Positions 9,020-23,000 of a stretch of DNA of 64,000 bases are shown piece after piece. The notes under the pieces are model-generated. The model saw nothing but the letters and a program-made list of their open reading frames with translations, made no database searches and had not been told where the DNA came from. The stretch's first letter is position 1; every line of letters begins with the position of its first letter. The translations under genes and the position numbers were made by a program. The stretch comes from Apus apus (lineage: Eukaryota > Chordata > Aves > Apodiformes > Apodidae), in assembly GCF_020740795.1 (NCBI RefSeq), contig NC_067301.1:6958501-7022500 (forward strand). Direction: 5' to 3'.

Positions 9020-12000
9020 ATGGCGCCGCGGCTGCAGCTGGAGAAGGCGGCGTGGCGCTGGACCGAGACGGTGCCGCCCGAGGCGGTGGCGCAGGAGCAC
9101 ATCGAAGCGGCCTATCGCGTCGGGCTGGAGCCCTGCCAGCGCGGGGCCTGCCGGTACCGCCCCCGGGCCCGGGCCGCAGCGAGCCCAGCCCCGGCCTAGG
9201 GGTGTCCTGGGGCTCCCTCCCTTCCCTCCTCTGGGGCCCTCACCCCCGGGCTGGGGGGATCCCGCGTTCCTGTTCCCTCCCGCGGGGCTGGGGAAGCACC
9301 GCAGCCCTTCTGGGTCCTTCAGGGTCGATGGGACCCTCTCTGTGCCCTTCCTTGGGACCCTCATTCCCCGGGGCTGGGGGGCAGGTTCTCTTTGCCTGAC
9401 CCCTCCGATACACAGGCTTCCCTTGGGATTGTGGGGGACCCCTCTCCCTGCCTGCCTCTTCAGATTTTTAGGGGACACTCACCTGGCTTGTGGGGGATCT
9501 GTCTCCCTGCCTGGCTCCCCTGGTGGAGGGACCCCCTCCCAGTCACTACTGTTTCCTGAGGATCCCTTTTCCCTCCATCCTCTAGTTCTCCATCTCCTTG
9601 TTTGTCCCTAAACACCATTTCTGGGAGCGTGGGGCCCTCCTGCCCCACCCTGTTCATGGGGTCCCTCATTGTCCTCATCCCCCACAGTTCCACCCCCCAA
9701 GGGACCACAGTGTCCCTTCCACAGGGGTGACAGTTGGGGGTACTGGTTCCACAGGAGGAACTGCCGGGGGAACCCCAACTGCCTGGTGGGCATCGGGGAG
9801 CACGTCTGGCTGGGTGAGATAGATGAGAACACCTTCCACAACATCGACGACCCCAACTGCGAGCGCCGCAAGAAGGTACCTCCCTGCCCCCCAAAACATC
9901 CCCTGCCCTTCCAGCCCCCGGGGGAGGAGGGGAGGTGAGAAAGTGATCAGGGTTGGAAGGGACCTCTGGAGGTCACCCAGTCCAATCCTCTGCCAGAGCA
10001 GGATCCCCTAGAGCAGATCCCACAGGAACATCCAGGTGGGTTTGGAATGTCTCCAGGGATGGAGACTCCACAGCCTCCCTGGGCAGCCTGTCCCAGGGCT
10101 CTGTCACCCTCACAGTCAAGAAGTTCTTCCTTATGTTTAACTTGACCCTCCTGTGCTCCAGTTTGTGCCCATTGCCCCTTGTCCTGTCCCTGGACACCCC
10201 TGAGAAGAGTCTGGCCCATCCTCCTGACACCCCCTGGAGATATTGATCAGCACTGATCAGATCCCCCCTCAGGCTCCTCCTCTCCAGCTGAGCAGCCCCA
10301 GCTCTCCCAGCCTTTCCTCACAGGCAGATGCTCCAGCCCCTCAGCATCTCAGTGCCCTGTGCTGGACTCTCTGCAGCAGCTCCTTGTCCTTCATGAACTG
10401 GGGAGCCCAGAGCTGGACCCAGTTCTCCAGATGGGGCCTCACCAGGGCAGAGCAGAGGGGCAGGAGAACCTCCCTTGACCTGCTGGCCAGGCTCTTCTTG
10501 ATGCTCTCAGGAGACCATTGGCCTTCTTGGCCACAGGGGCACGTTGCTGCCTCATGGTCACCCTGTTGTCCACCAGAACCCTGAGGTCCTTCTCCCCAGA
10601 GCTGCTCTCCAGCAGCTCAGCCCCCAGCCTCTCCTGGTCTGTAGGTGACACCTTTCCCTCCCTCCCCATAGCCAGGCACCTTGACTTGTGGCTCTTTGTG
10701 TGACTCCAGAATGGCTTTTTCCCAAGAAACAGCCCCAAAAATTCTCCCCCCAAGCTGCTGGCTCTCTGCTTGTCCCCCCCAGCAGGCAGTGACCACTCTT
10801 GCTTTCTCTCTCACCCCAGAATGCGTTCGTGGGCCTAACCAACCTCGGCGCCACCTGCTACGTCAACACTTTCTTGCAGATGTGGTTCCTCAACCTGGAG
10901 CTCCGACAGGCCCTCTACTTGTGTCCCAGCACCTGCAGCGAGCGCGCAGAGGGGCTCCCCAGGGACAAAGGTGGGTGCAAGATGGGGTTGTCACAGGGTT
11001 TGCTCGTTTTCTTCTGGAGCAGCTCTGCTCTGGAGCCAGGCTGGGAGAGTTGGGGTGTTCAGCCTGGAGAAGAGAAGGCTCCAGGGAGACCTTAGAGCAG
11101 CTTCCAGTGCCTGAAGGGGCTCCAGGAAAGCTGGGGAGGGACTTGGGACAAGGGCAGGGATGGATGGGACAAGAGGAAACATCTTTAAAGTGGAAGAGGG
11201 GAGATTTAGGTTGGACAGGAAGAGGAAATTCTTCCCTCTGAGGCTGGTGAGACCCTGGCCCAGGCTGCCCCATCCCTGGCAGTGTTGAAGGGCAGGTTGG
11301 ATGGGGCTTGGAGCAACCTGGGCTGGTGGGAGGTGTCCCTGCCCATGCAGGGGGTTGGAACTGGATGATCTTTAAGGACCCTCCCAACCCAAACCAGTCT
11401 GGGATTCTGTGATTCTATACATTTTGGGCTTTGGGTGAACTAATGGGTGAAGCTGCCACCCAGCATCCACGCTGGTGTTTGTGAGTCTGGGCTTTTAGGA
11501 TCAAACCGTAACTAACCTGGAATAGTTTTGAAATCAGGGTGATCTGATCTGGTTGAAAAGTGCCATTTGCAGTTCTTTTCTTGCTTCCCAAACTGGTTCC
11601 CAGCTCAGTGATGGTGCTGGGGTTGGAAGCACGTGAGCTGGGGCTGGTCTGTGCTTCCATGGGAGGATGGAAATTTGGGTGCCTGGTACAAGTGAGACTC
11701 CCAGTGCCCTCAGTGTTGGTGTGGTGGCCTTGGGTGACATCCTTTGTGTCTGGTGTGGCACTGTGAGTGTCCTCAGGGTCAGAGCAGCTGCCTGATTTCT
11801 TCTGTCCCTGTTTTTATACAGTTTTTCATAGAATCCCAGATTAGTTTGGATTGGAAGGGACCTTAAATATTTAGATCCAACCCCCCTGCATGGGCAGGGA
11901 CACCTCCCACCAGCCCAGGCTGCTCCAAGCCCCATCCAACCTGCCCTTCAACACTGCCAGGGATGGGGCAGCCACAGCTTTTCTGGGCAACCTGTTCCAG

Positions 12001-15000
12001 TGTCTCACCACCCTCACAGGGAAGAATTTCCTCCTCATGTTCAACCTAAATGATTAGATTAAAATTTGAAATAAATTCTCAGCATTTAGGGTAAAAAAGC
12101 AGCAGCTGCTGCAGGGTAATCGGCACACGCTGCTTCAGCTCTTCACTCACAGCTTGTGGGGTATTTATGGGTGATTTATGGGTATTTATTCAATGATTTT
12201 AAGGGTCTTTTCCAACCTAAATTATCCCCTGCCCTGCTGTGGGCCTTGCATGTCACCACTGACATGAACCACTTCAATTGTCACCATAATTTAAAACACC
12301 TTAAAAAAACCAAACCACCCCACGTCACTTCTCATCCTGACATTTACCCGTACGTAGGAGGAACAAGCAAATTACCTGGAACCCCCTGCCCTCAAATTCT
12401 CTCTTGTCCCAAATTCCTTGCCTTGTGTGACTTTCTTTTTCTGCCAGACTACGAGCCCCAGACCATTTGTGAACACCTGCAGTACCTGTTTGCCCTGCTG
12501 CAGAACAGCAAGCGGCGCTACATCGACCCCTCGGGCTTCGTCAAGGCGCTGGGCTTGGACACGGGGCAGCAGCAGGTGGGTTTGGGACCTGCCCACCAGG
12601 AATTAGCTCTTCTCAAGGAACTGTTGTGACACCAGAAACCCCCTTTTGTGTTTGTGTTTAGGGCCAAGATCTCGGGGCAGGCACAAAGGAGGGAAGTGCT
12701 CCAGGCCCTTAGTGGTGGGGGAGGTTTGGAGGAGCCTGGGGAGGTCAAGGGAGGCTGAGTGGGAGATCAGGAGGAACCTGGGGAGATCAGGGGGAGGCCA
12801 GTGGGGAGGGGAGATCAGAGAGAGGCCAAGGGGGAGGGCAGGGGGAACCTGGGGAGATCAGGGGGAGGCCAGTGGGGAGATCAAGGAGGCCAGGGGGAGC
12901 CTGGGGAGATCAGGGGGAGGCTGAGGGGAGCCTGGGAAGGTCAGGAGGAGGTCAGGGGAGCCTGGGGAGATCAGGAGGAGGCCGAGGAGGTCAGGGGAGC
13001 TTGGGGAGATCAGGAGGAGGCCAAAGAGGAGATCAGGAGAAGCCCAGGGAGATGTGGAGGAGGCCAAGAAGGTCAAGAGGAGGCTGAGGTGATCAGGAGG
13101 AGCCCAAGGAGTGGTGGGATGGGGACAGGGAGTGTGTTAGCACCTGATCTTCCAGCACAACTGGCTGGGAGTTGAAGGTGCCCTGAGGGTTATTTCATAG
13201 GTGTTTCACGGGCTGCTCCTCCTAGGGCTGGGAGATCCTTGGTAGTGGGTGGCTCAGGGGGCTTGAAGGGTCTTGGCAGGGCCAGAAGATGTTTGGTCGG
13301 GTCACTGAGAGCCAGGGAAGGTCCCGAGGGAGCGCGTGGGGCAGAGGAAGCCCTGTTAGAAAGGGGAAGAGTCCTGGTGAGTCCTGCAGGGCTGTGGCTG
13401 AAGCTGAAGAGGGCTCGGGAGAATAGAGGCTTGAAAAGACACTTTGAGAGGGAAGGGAGGGATTGTTGGAGGAAGAGTTGGAGCACGAGCAGGCATTTCC
13501 TCAGAAGGGGGTGGGGGGGAAGGAGGCAGTCACTCCTGACCCACACATGATGGAAAGGACAGCTGGGAGAGGCCAAAGCCCCTTTGGTTTGGGAAAGGAA
13601 AGCAAAGAAGAGCAAGGGGGAGAAGAAGGCCCCGGGATGAGCACGGGGAAGCTCTCAAGCCTTGCAGAAGAGGATGAATTCTCAGGGCAGCTGGTTTGGG
13701 CTGTTTATTTTTCTTCTCACTTACGGTGCAGGCAGGGCCAGCCTGTGTTGCATGTGCTGAGCTTTGAAAGCTGAGCCCTAATGAGCTAGAAAGCTCTGCA
13801 GGAGGTTTTTTTTTCCTTCCAGAGCCCTGTGAGGAGCAGGGCAGGAGTCAAACCACCCGGTGTTGCTGGCTGGGAGCCAGGTTAGCTCGAGGTCCTCACA
13901 GCTCCTTTCAGGCAAATTCCTCTTTTTCTTTCTTTCTCCCCACTTTTGTTTGTTGTTTTTTTTGTTTGTTTCCATTTTTTAAACTATTCAATGCACTGTG
14001 TGTAGGGGCTGTGGGTAATTTGCAGTCAATTAGTGACAAGGTTGTGATGAGGCTTTGTGCTGGGGGAAGGGGTTGTTGACTTGGTTTTCTTTTCTAGGAT
14101 GCCCAGGAGTTTTCCAAACTCTTCATGTCACTGCTGGAAGATACTTTATCCAAACAAAAAAACCCAGATGTCCGAAATATTGTTCAAAAGCAGTTCTGTG
14201 GAGAATATGCCTACGTGACAGTGTAAGTGTCAGGTCTTGGGGGTGAAGCTGTCTGTAGCTTTTTACATGTTTTTGAAGAAGTTGAAGGGGGGGAAAAATC
14301 CTCACAACTGGAGCAGGCAGGTGAGGTGCTGCTGAAACGTTTCGTGAGAGGATTTTCACTTTGCTGGTGCTGTGTGTGTGGTGGTGCAGTTCTCCTGCTC
14401 CTTTTAATCCCTTAATGAAAATTTGCTCATGAAACCTGGGAGCGCGTGAATGGAAATGAAAATCCTGCAGCCAGCAAATGAAGAGTACTCAGGTGTCATA
14501 GTTTCATTCCTGTGTTCTCTGAGCTGTGGATTTCACCTGGAAAATGATATAAAATGTGAGTTGCAACCTCCTGCTTTTCTTGGTGGATAATGTTACCACC
14601 TTTTTGGCAGAGTGTTCATGGTGTAGAGGTGTGAACCACATGAATTCACACTTAAACCAACTTTGTCCTCCTGCTTTTATAGCAGAAGGAGCAGTTTTCT
14701 AGTGGCTGGGGAGTTGGGGGCATGTGAACCAGTGAACTGACCTTGTGGCTTTGTCTTCTTTTTCTTCACTCCTAGCTGCAACCAGTGTGGCAGGGAGTCC
14801 AAACTTGTGTCTAAATTTTATGAGCTGGAGTTAAACATCCAAGGGAACAAGCAGCTGACAGACTGTATAACAGAATTCCTGAAGGTATGAGTTTGGTTTA
14901 TCTTGGAATCCTGCTATTCTTAGGAAGGTGCTTCAGTTCCTTCCTTCAATTAACAGCCTTTGGGGTTGGTATCAGGGCGAAGTGACTGAGTTACCTCAGG

Positions 15001-18000
15001 GAGATGCCTGCAAAAGGAAATGTGTTTTTCCTGTGGACTCACAAGATGAGGATTGAGTCATGCACTTGGGAAGCCAGGGGGCAAGGGGCAGCTCTGGGCT
15101 GTAGCACATGTGCATGTTATGACTTTAAAACCACTTTAAAGTCACATGTTTACTCCAAATTCTTTCTCAGCAAATTTAGGGGAAAAAGTCCCTGAAATCT
15201 GACCAAAATTCCCTGGTGCTTTGTCCTGGGTAGCACTGGGAGAACAGGGTGTTTTCTCCAGCAGTGCTCATCTGCACAGCAACAGGAGACATTCCCTGGT
15301 CTAAAATGTGCTCTCAAAAATCCTAGGGAGGGCTGGGAATAGCTGTGGGAACAGCTGCAAGAGCTCTTAATTCCACTTGAAAACTGGCCTCGATCTTAAG
15401 ATCCGGTGTGTTAAAGCTTCAAGGTGTGGATGCAGTTGAAAATATTTAGGGCAGAACCAACCTGAAATGTGACTCTGTCCCGGGGCTGTTGGGCAGCTGA
15501 TGGGCTCAGCAAACCAGTTGCTCAGCTGGGGGAAGGTCTGCAATGATAAAACAACTGGTTTGTGAATGAGCTTTAAAGTCCCCAAGCTCTGAACTTCCAG
15601 TTTGGCTGCTCCTTCAAACCACACAGCCTGGTGACCTTGCTGAGCTGCAGTTCCCTGGCCCAACCCTGCCTTCAGATCTCTTTGGATGTAGATGATGACA
15701 TGGTGATGGTTGTTTGCTGAACACAAGAGGGTTGTAGTTCTCAGGGTAAAATGTGGCTTTACATTAACTTGGTCCATGTGAGCTTGTAAAAGGGCAATTT
15801 AATTATTTCCCATAACCCTCAAGTAGAAACCAACTCAGTCAAGTGGAGAGCAAACCTGAGAGTCTTCTGAGTGACCTGAGAATGGGGCTCAATTCAGTCT
15901 CAAATGTTCCTTAAAGTGAGAGCAGCCTATTATTAAATCACATTCCTAGTGCATGCTGTTTACCAAGAGATTATTTTGGGAAAACACTGGGTAAAAACTT
16001 AAATGGTTAAAATAACTTTGGTGCTTTTCAGAGAGAGAATCATAGAATATATTAGCATAGAATGGTTTGGGTTGGAAGGGACCTGAAGGATCACCTAGAT
16101 CCAACCCCCTGCACGGGCAGGGACGCCTCCCACCAGCCCAGGTTGCTCCAAGCCCCATCCAACCTGCCCTTCAACACTGCCAGGGATGGGGCAGCCACAG
16201 CTTCCCTGGGCAACCTGGGCCAGGCTCTCACCACCCTCACAGCAAAGAATTTCCTCCTCATGTCCAACCTCAATCTCCCCTCTTCCAGTTTTAATCCATT
16301 CCCCTCATCCCATCCCTCCCTGCCCTTGTCCCAAGTCCCTCCCCAGCTTTCCTGGAGCCCCTTCAGGCACTGGAAGGTGCTCTAAGGTCTCCCTGGAGCC
16401 TTCTCTTCTCCAGACTGAACACCCCCAGCTCTCAGCCTGAGAGATCCTCTTGTTGTCAAGTAGCTTAGACTTGTTGACTTTTCCATGGTAACCTGTTCTC
16501 AAGACCTTTTTTTCTGTCCACTTTCTTGCTCAGGAAGAAAAATTAGAAGGGGACAATCGTTATTTTTGTGAAACCTGTCAGAGTAAGCAGAATGCCACCA
16601 GGAAGATCAGGCTGCTGAGTCTTCCCTGCACTCTCAACCTGCAGCTGATGCGTTTCGTGTTTGACAGGTAAGACTTCCGGGAGAGCAGGTGGGAGCTGCT
16701 GGGGTTGTGTGGAAGGTCTTTGGGGAGTTACCTGCTCTGGGATGCTTGGGTTGGGAGCTTCTCTGGGGATGCAGGGTGGGCTTCAAGGGGAGTTATTTGG
16801 AGATGTGAGCTGTTGTTGCTGTTCCCTGATCCGAAGCTTTCCCTCCTTGCAGACAAACTGGCCATAAGAAAAAGCTGAACACCTACATTGGCTTCTCTGA
16901 GCTGCTCGACATGGAGCCTTTTATGGAACAAAAAAGTGAGTTTGGTGTACTGGGTTTTGTTAACTTTCCCCACTGCCCCTCAGCATGGGAGAGGAGATCT
17001 GCTCTGAACCCCCTTTTAGACAGAGAATTATCTCAAGAGTTGTTTGAAGCCCGTGCGTCCAGTACCTGCCACACCAAGTGCCTTCCACAACCCCCTTAGC
17101 AAGGTCTTGCAGGTTCAAGTGTAGCTTTTGTCCAGTGCCTTGTGAAAATAGCAAGTGCTGGGGAAGAAAAGAGCTGCCCTGTTTCATCCAGAGCACTTCC
17201 CAACTGCTGCCTTCCTTCCCAGATGGTCTCTATGTCTACGAGCTCAGCGCCGTCCTCATCCACCGCGGCGTCAGCGCCTACTCCGGCCACTACATCGCCC
17301 ACGTGAAGGACCCTCAGACTGGGGAGTGGTACAAGTTTAATGATGAAGACATTGAGAAGATGGAGGGCAAGAAACTGCAGTTGGGAATTGAGGAAGATCT
17401 AGGTAAAACCTTTCAGTTGTGAGTGCGCTTTTAAAATCCCTCTTTGCACCAAAACCACGGAGGCTGAATCCGCAGAGGCGCCGTTGCTCCTACGCGGGCT
17501 GTCACGGCTGAGGAGGAATGTGTGGAACAGCAGCTCTGTTCATTGCAGGTTCAGCCCTGTGTGAGTGTTTACATACACCTCGTGATCAGTTCCTCTCCTT
17601 GAGTGTCTCCCTTGCCTGCCAAGGAGCAGATAAGATGTTGATAACTCAGGCAGCTGTTGCCTATCAGGATGCAACAGGCCAGTCCCGCTTCCTTGGCCGG
17701 CATGCAAAAGGAGCCGTAGGAACTGATAACAAAGTTACTTTCAGTTTCCTTAACACATGAGGGTTTTATTTCCACTGAGATTCTTTACTTTAGAGTCTCC
17801 ATAAAAAAGATCTTGATCCAAGTCATGGCTTGGAAGCTGGAATTGCCTTTGGACTTTGCACTTTTGACTTCTTTGCTCTCTGTGGTTCCGCCACTGTCGG
17901 CTCATCTTGTTCCAGGGTCCTGGTGCTGCCCACAGAATGTGTTCCCAGGACAGAGCAGGGTCTTGGTTTCTTTGGAGAGCTTTGGCTGAGACTGAACCTG

Positions 18001-20075
18001 TGGGTTTCTTAGCCCGTGGTTGATATGGGAGCAGTCCAGCATTAAACTGGGATTTGGAGTGTTTGGATTTGCCATCACTCATTGTTCCTTAGTGCAGGGT
18101 GATCAGGGAAACAGGGGAGATAATGCCAGAAATTCCACTTGCAATGTCAGCAGTTTATTCCCAGAACCACTAGCCCACCAGGATGTTTGTGCTTTGCTGC
18201 AGTTGGACATCCTACAAGAAAGCTGGGGAGGGACTTCTCACAAGGTCTTGTAGTGAGAACGGGCAATGGGTTAAAACTGGAAGAGGGGAGATTGAGGTTG
18301 GACATGAGTAGGAAATTCTTTGGTGTGAGGGTGGTGAGACCCTGGCCCAGGTTGCCCAGAGAAGCTGTGGCTGCCCCATCCCTGGCAGTGTTGAAGGGCA
18401 GGTTGGATGGGGCTTGGAGCAACCTGGGCTGGTGGGAGGTGTCCCTGCCCATGCAGGGGGCTTGAAACTAGATGATCTTTAAGCTCCCTCCAACCCAAAC
18501 CATTCTATGATTCTATGATGATTTATGAAATGTTGCCTTTCTTTAAAACATCCTTAATAACAAGGAAGACACCCTTGGATGTATTTACTCCCTTAGTTTG
18601 TTGTAAAGCTGGCTGAGCAGGCATGGGGTGTTCTCCTGCCTCTCCTTCCTTCCGTGCCCCCACCTTATTTTCAGCTCCCTTCCTAGGAAACACCTTCTTG
18701 CATTTCCTCACGACCTGCAGAAACTCTGGCTGCCCCCAGAGCAGCTTTGTCACGCTCTTCATGTGTGACAACCACTTGCTTGCAGCTGGATTGTGGAGCT
18801 GGCTAGACATCTAGTGGTGTAAGATAGAAAAATAAGCCTCAAAAGGAAATCAGAGCTTCCCAGCTTTTCTTTTCAACCTCCTGAGTTCCCCAGAGTAGCA
18901 AAATATGATGCATGTAAACCACTGTGGTCTGGGTCTTGTAACATTTTATGCTTAACCACAAGTAAGTTCTTGCTGAGAGACAAGGCTGCATGGAGAATGG
19001 AACTAAAGTGTGTTTAGAAGCCCCTAAAAGCTGGGAGCCTTAATATATTTGTCAAATGTTGATGATATTTGGCTGCTCCAAGAAAACTGAGACTCTTTTT
19101 GGTCACAAATGCAGTGGGAGAGGGTCGGCCTGGTGGGGGGGAGGGGCAGAAATCCTGTGGCCTGGCTGCACAGATGGGAACAATTTGGAAAATATTTGGA
19201 GAAAGTGAAGATAAAGAGGGTCTGGGAAGTCCCCTGAATGGTGTGCTGAGAGAGGGATATGTGCTTCCAGAATTTGGGAAAAACAAGCACTTCTCTTAAT
19301 ATTTCAGTGTTTTAGACTTTGACGTATGGAGGGTTGTTCCCTTTTATTATTTTTTTTTATTATTAAAGAACTGTTTGATTTTTGCAGCTGCAGATCAGTG
19401 GTTTTGCCTTGCCTGGCAGCCTGCAGAGGGCAACTCTTGCACCACAAGTTTCCATCCCACCACCAGCTACTCGAGAAAGACCATTCCAGGGGCCCTTCCC
19501 TCCCTGAAAGCTTTGTTCCCCACGGAAGAGTGTGTGGTTTTCCACACACACCATCACCTGTACATCAGATTTTTCTCCCCTGAGGATCTGCCTCTTGTTC
19601 TGCAGTGTCAGGACACCAGGGGAAGAAGCAGAGGGGGGGAAGGGCTGTTTTTGCAAGAGCAGCTTTTGGCTCCAGGAGGTTTAACTGGGGAGAGAAGAAA
19701 GGCTCTTGTAGAAGGGTGGTTCAGAACAAGCTCCTAATTTTAGTCCCTTTGAATCACCCGGCCTGCAGAAATGCTGGAGAGATTTGGGTCTTGCTTTGGG
19801 CTGCAGTTTTGGCTCATGCCAAGCCCAGTGCTTGGCAAGCAGAGGCCTGGCAGGGAGAGGGATGCTGGCTAGGTGACAGACTTGTCCCGCTGAGGGAGAA
19901 TGGGTGAAGGAGTGTGGGTGCTGATGATGTTTTCCCTCCTGTACTGCAGCAGAACCCTCCAAATCCCAGACTCGTAAACCCAAGTGCGGGAAAGGGACCC
20001 ACTGCTCCCGAAATGCCTACATGCTGGTGTACAGGCTGCAGACCCGGGAGAAATCCCTGACAGTTGAAGTACCAG
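9020..20075 (+). CDS. USP48: USP48 exons 1-10: N terminus and USP catalytic domain
   Basis: Coding exons: 9020-9153, 9755-9875, 10820-10970, 12448-12575, 14098-14222, 14776-14884, 16534-16667, 16853-16935, 17223-17402, 19950-20075. Cys box: [20 protein letters not shown] (residues 86-105). [12 protein letters not shown] is the conserved Gln/Asp-Ala-Gln box. Two CxxC pairs (221/224 and 268/271) form the structural zinc site. His box: [15 protein letters not shown], followed by EWYKFNDE with the third catalytic position. All are intact, so the enzyme should be active. Confidence 0.97.
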
Positions 20076-23000
20076 GTAAGGGACCTTTGACTCTCCTGCC
20101 TTCTCCATCTCACCTTGGGATGCTCCAAGTGGGCCAGGAGTCGGAATTTTCCTCAAAGCCCCTTTTGTGATCACTCGTGAGGCCCCAGAGGTGCCCCATG
20201 GCCTCTTGCTGTCATGCCTAGGGAAACCCTTGAGCTTTCCAAGCAGTTAGATAATATTATCTTGATGATCCCACCCCCTTCCTGCTCCCACTTTGCTCTC
20301 CTAACCAGCCAGAGGAGATGGGAAGGGGTGAGGAGGAACCACATACAGCAGCAGGAGCATTTGGATTTGCAGCTGGGATCCCACAGGAGCCACTCAGGCT
20401 CCTGAAGGAATAGCCTGGTGAAATGTCACCAGTTAAATGTCACCTCCCCACGCTGGGGTGAATAATCCTGACACATGTCAAGTTTCTTCTGCCAGTGTTG
20501 AGAAGAAAGGGGAGGAAAACAGGAGGATACAAGCCCTTAGCAGGAGTTCTGTATGAGCGCATTCGTGTCTTGCTGTAGAATTCCTGGAGGTGGCAGAAAT
20601 CCCTGTGGGTTTGGCCTCTGGATTTAATGCTGCTGCATAAATCAAGCATGTTGCTTGATTAGAAATATTCATTAGGCTCCTGGTGCTGATGGGGATGGAG
20701 GGTTGTTCCACCACCTTCCCTCTTCTGTGAAGCGGGGACAGTGGAGGTGTCATGGCCCTAAGGGAGGCATGGCCCTAAGGGAGGCATGGCCCCAGGGCAC
20801 ATCCCCATAATAAGGGGAGACCTTATTGCCATGTCCCAGTCCATAAAGGGTGGCTGCCAAGAAGATGGAGACTCCCTCGTTACAAGGAGTTGCATAGAAA
20901 AGCCAAGGGGTGATGGGTACAAGTTTGCTCCCACTGGACTCCAGGAGAAAATGTTTTGCCATGAGAACAGGTGGACATTGGAATAATCTTCCAAGGGAAG
21001 AGGTGGATTCCCCCACATGGGACAGGTGGAAGTCTCAGCCTGACAGGTGCTGGGCCACCTCATTTCAACCGGATGATTACCTGGAAAGGTTGGACCAGAT
21101 GATCCTCGGGGTCCCTTCCAACCTGAAAGAGTTGACTCTATCATCTACAAACTTGACTCTATGATACAACCTAGTATTCTATGATGCCCCTCTGGACCTC
21201 TCCTGTTTGGATGCAGAGAGTCTAAGTCCTCCAGCTTTCCCCTCCTAATCCCAGCACCAAACCTTTTCCAGCCCCCACTACTACAACCCACCCTCCGAGT
21301 CCCACAGCGTTGGGAATTAGCGCTGATTCCTGCCTCAGATCTGCTTTTTAGGTCCCGTTTCCTGAGCTCTCTTGCATTCTCTTTCCTCCTGCCCCTCTGC
21401 CCAAAACAATAACTCAGCAAAAGCTTCTCCACCCAGCTCCAAATTCCTGCACAGCCCGGCGGTTGCCTTTGTTTCCCGTGGAAACCTGCCAGGGAACAGG
21501 GAGCGAAGGGCAACAGCCGAGCCGTGCGGTTGCGGGGTGGTTTCATGCAACTGTAAATTTGAGGCATTTTCCTTTGATGCTGTTAAAAGTGGCTTTTCTG
21601 GGACACTGGAGAGACCTAACTTGGCTCTGACCTCAAGAGGGTCAAGCTGGTTGTTTTTTAATACCCTGGGTACTGTGCTCTCTGGCCACACAAGCATTAA
21701 CCTTTCTGGAAATATTTTAGCTCTTCAAAATACTGTTAACATAGGAAAAACTTTCAGATAAGCAGAGTTCTCCCCCTGGTTTACACCAGCCCTGAGAGGG
21801 AAGTGTTTTATCTCCGTGGTATTTTTTTTTTTTCCCTGCTGAGGTTTGGTTTATTTGGGTTTTTTTTTTCCAGCAGTGACAGCAAAAATTCGTGTTCTCC
21901 TTCACCTTCCAGTTGACACCGGTATCTGCCCCGGCTTATCTCCCATCTCCTGAGGGCTTTTTGCCCTTGGGTTTGCAACATGCTCGACCCCTCACTGGGC
22001 TGCACGTTGGGATAGGCTTTGGGTGTATCCAAAGGGTGTAAAGCTCCTGCTTCTCCCCCGGGAACAACGGGTCCTTGGCAGAACAGAGGAGCTGCTCTCG
22101 GTGGGAGGCTGAGAAATGGCTGGAGTGAGGGAATAAATGGGGAGGGAATGAAGCAGGCAGCAAAGTGTCCAGCTCTGCAGCTTCTCACCAAGCCCCATGG
22201 CACTTGGGCTGGCTGCCAATGTTGGCACAGGCCTTGTCAGCAGGAAAAGGGCTTTTTAACACAGCCACCAGCCCCCAGGGAGTAGTTTTCTTGGGCACTG
22301 CTGTACCACGCAGGACAGTTGCATTTTGTGAGACCCCCCCTCCCCTGCAGAGTTGGGTCCAGTTCTGGAGCCCCCAACACAAGAAGGACATGCAGCTTCC
22401 GGAGAAAGTCCAGAGGAGGCCATGGAGATGATCCAAAGGCTGGAGCAGCTCTGCTCTGGAGACAGGCTGAGAGAGTTGGGGGGTTCAGCTTGGAGAAGAG
22501 AAGGCTCCAAGGAGACCTTAGAGCAGCTTCCAGTGCCTAAAGGGGCTCCAGGAAAGCTGGGGAGGGGCTTGGGACAAGGGCAGGGAGGGATGAGACGAGA
22601 AGGAACAGTTTCAAGCTGGAAGAGGGGAGACTTAGGCTGGACATGAGGGGGAAATTCTTAGTGTGAGGGTGGTGAGACCCTGGCCCAGGTTGCCCAGAGA
22701 AGCTGTGGCTGCCTCATCCCTGGCAGTGTTGAATGGCAGGTTGGATGGGCTTGGAGCAGCCTGGGCTGGTGGGAGGTGTCCCTGCCCATGCAGGGGAGTG
22801 GATCTGGATGATCTTTAAGGTCCCTTCCAACCCAAACCATTCCATGATTCTATAATTTAATCCTCTACAACCATAAATACTGGAAAGAGCAACATCCACG
22901 TCCTTGGCTTTCAGAAAGATCATGTTGTTGGTAGCTACAGGGAGGAATTTTTAGGCTTGCTTGTTGTCCCCAAATAACCTGTAGCAGGGATAATTAACAT

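Noticed and set aside
8388-9102. Minus-strand frames as possible remnants of LDLRAD2
   Set aside because: They lack the six-cysteine LDL-receptor class A pattern and any signal peptide or membrane segment; composition is that of the repeat.
8403-9611. 402-codon + frame across the HSPG2-USP48 interval
   Set aside because: G-rich repeat and CpG island; it passes through the USP48 start exon in a frame unrelated to [12 protein letters not shown].
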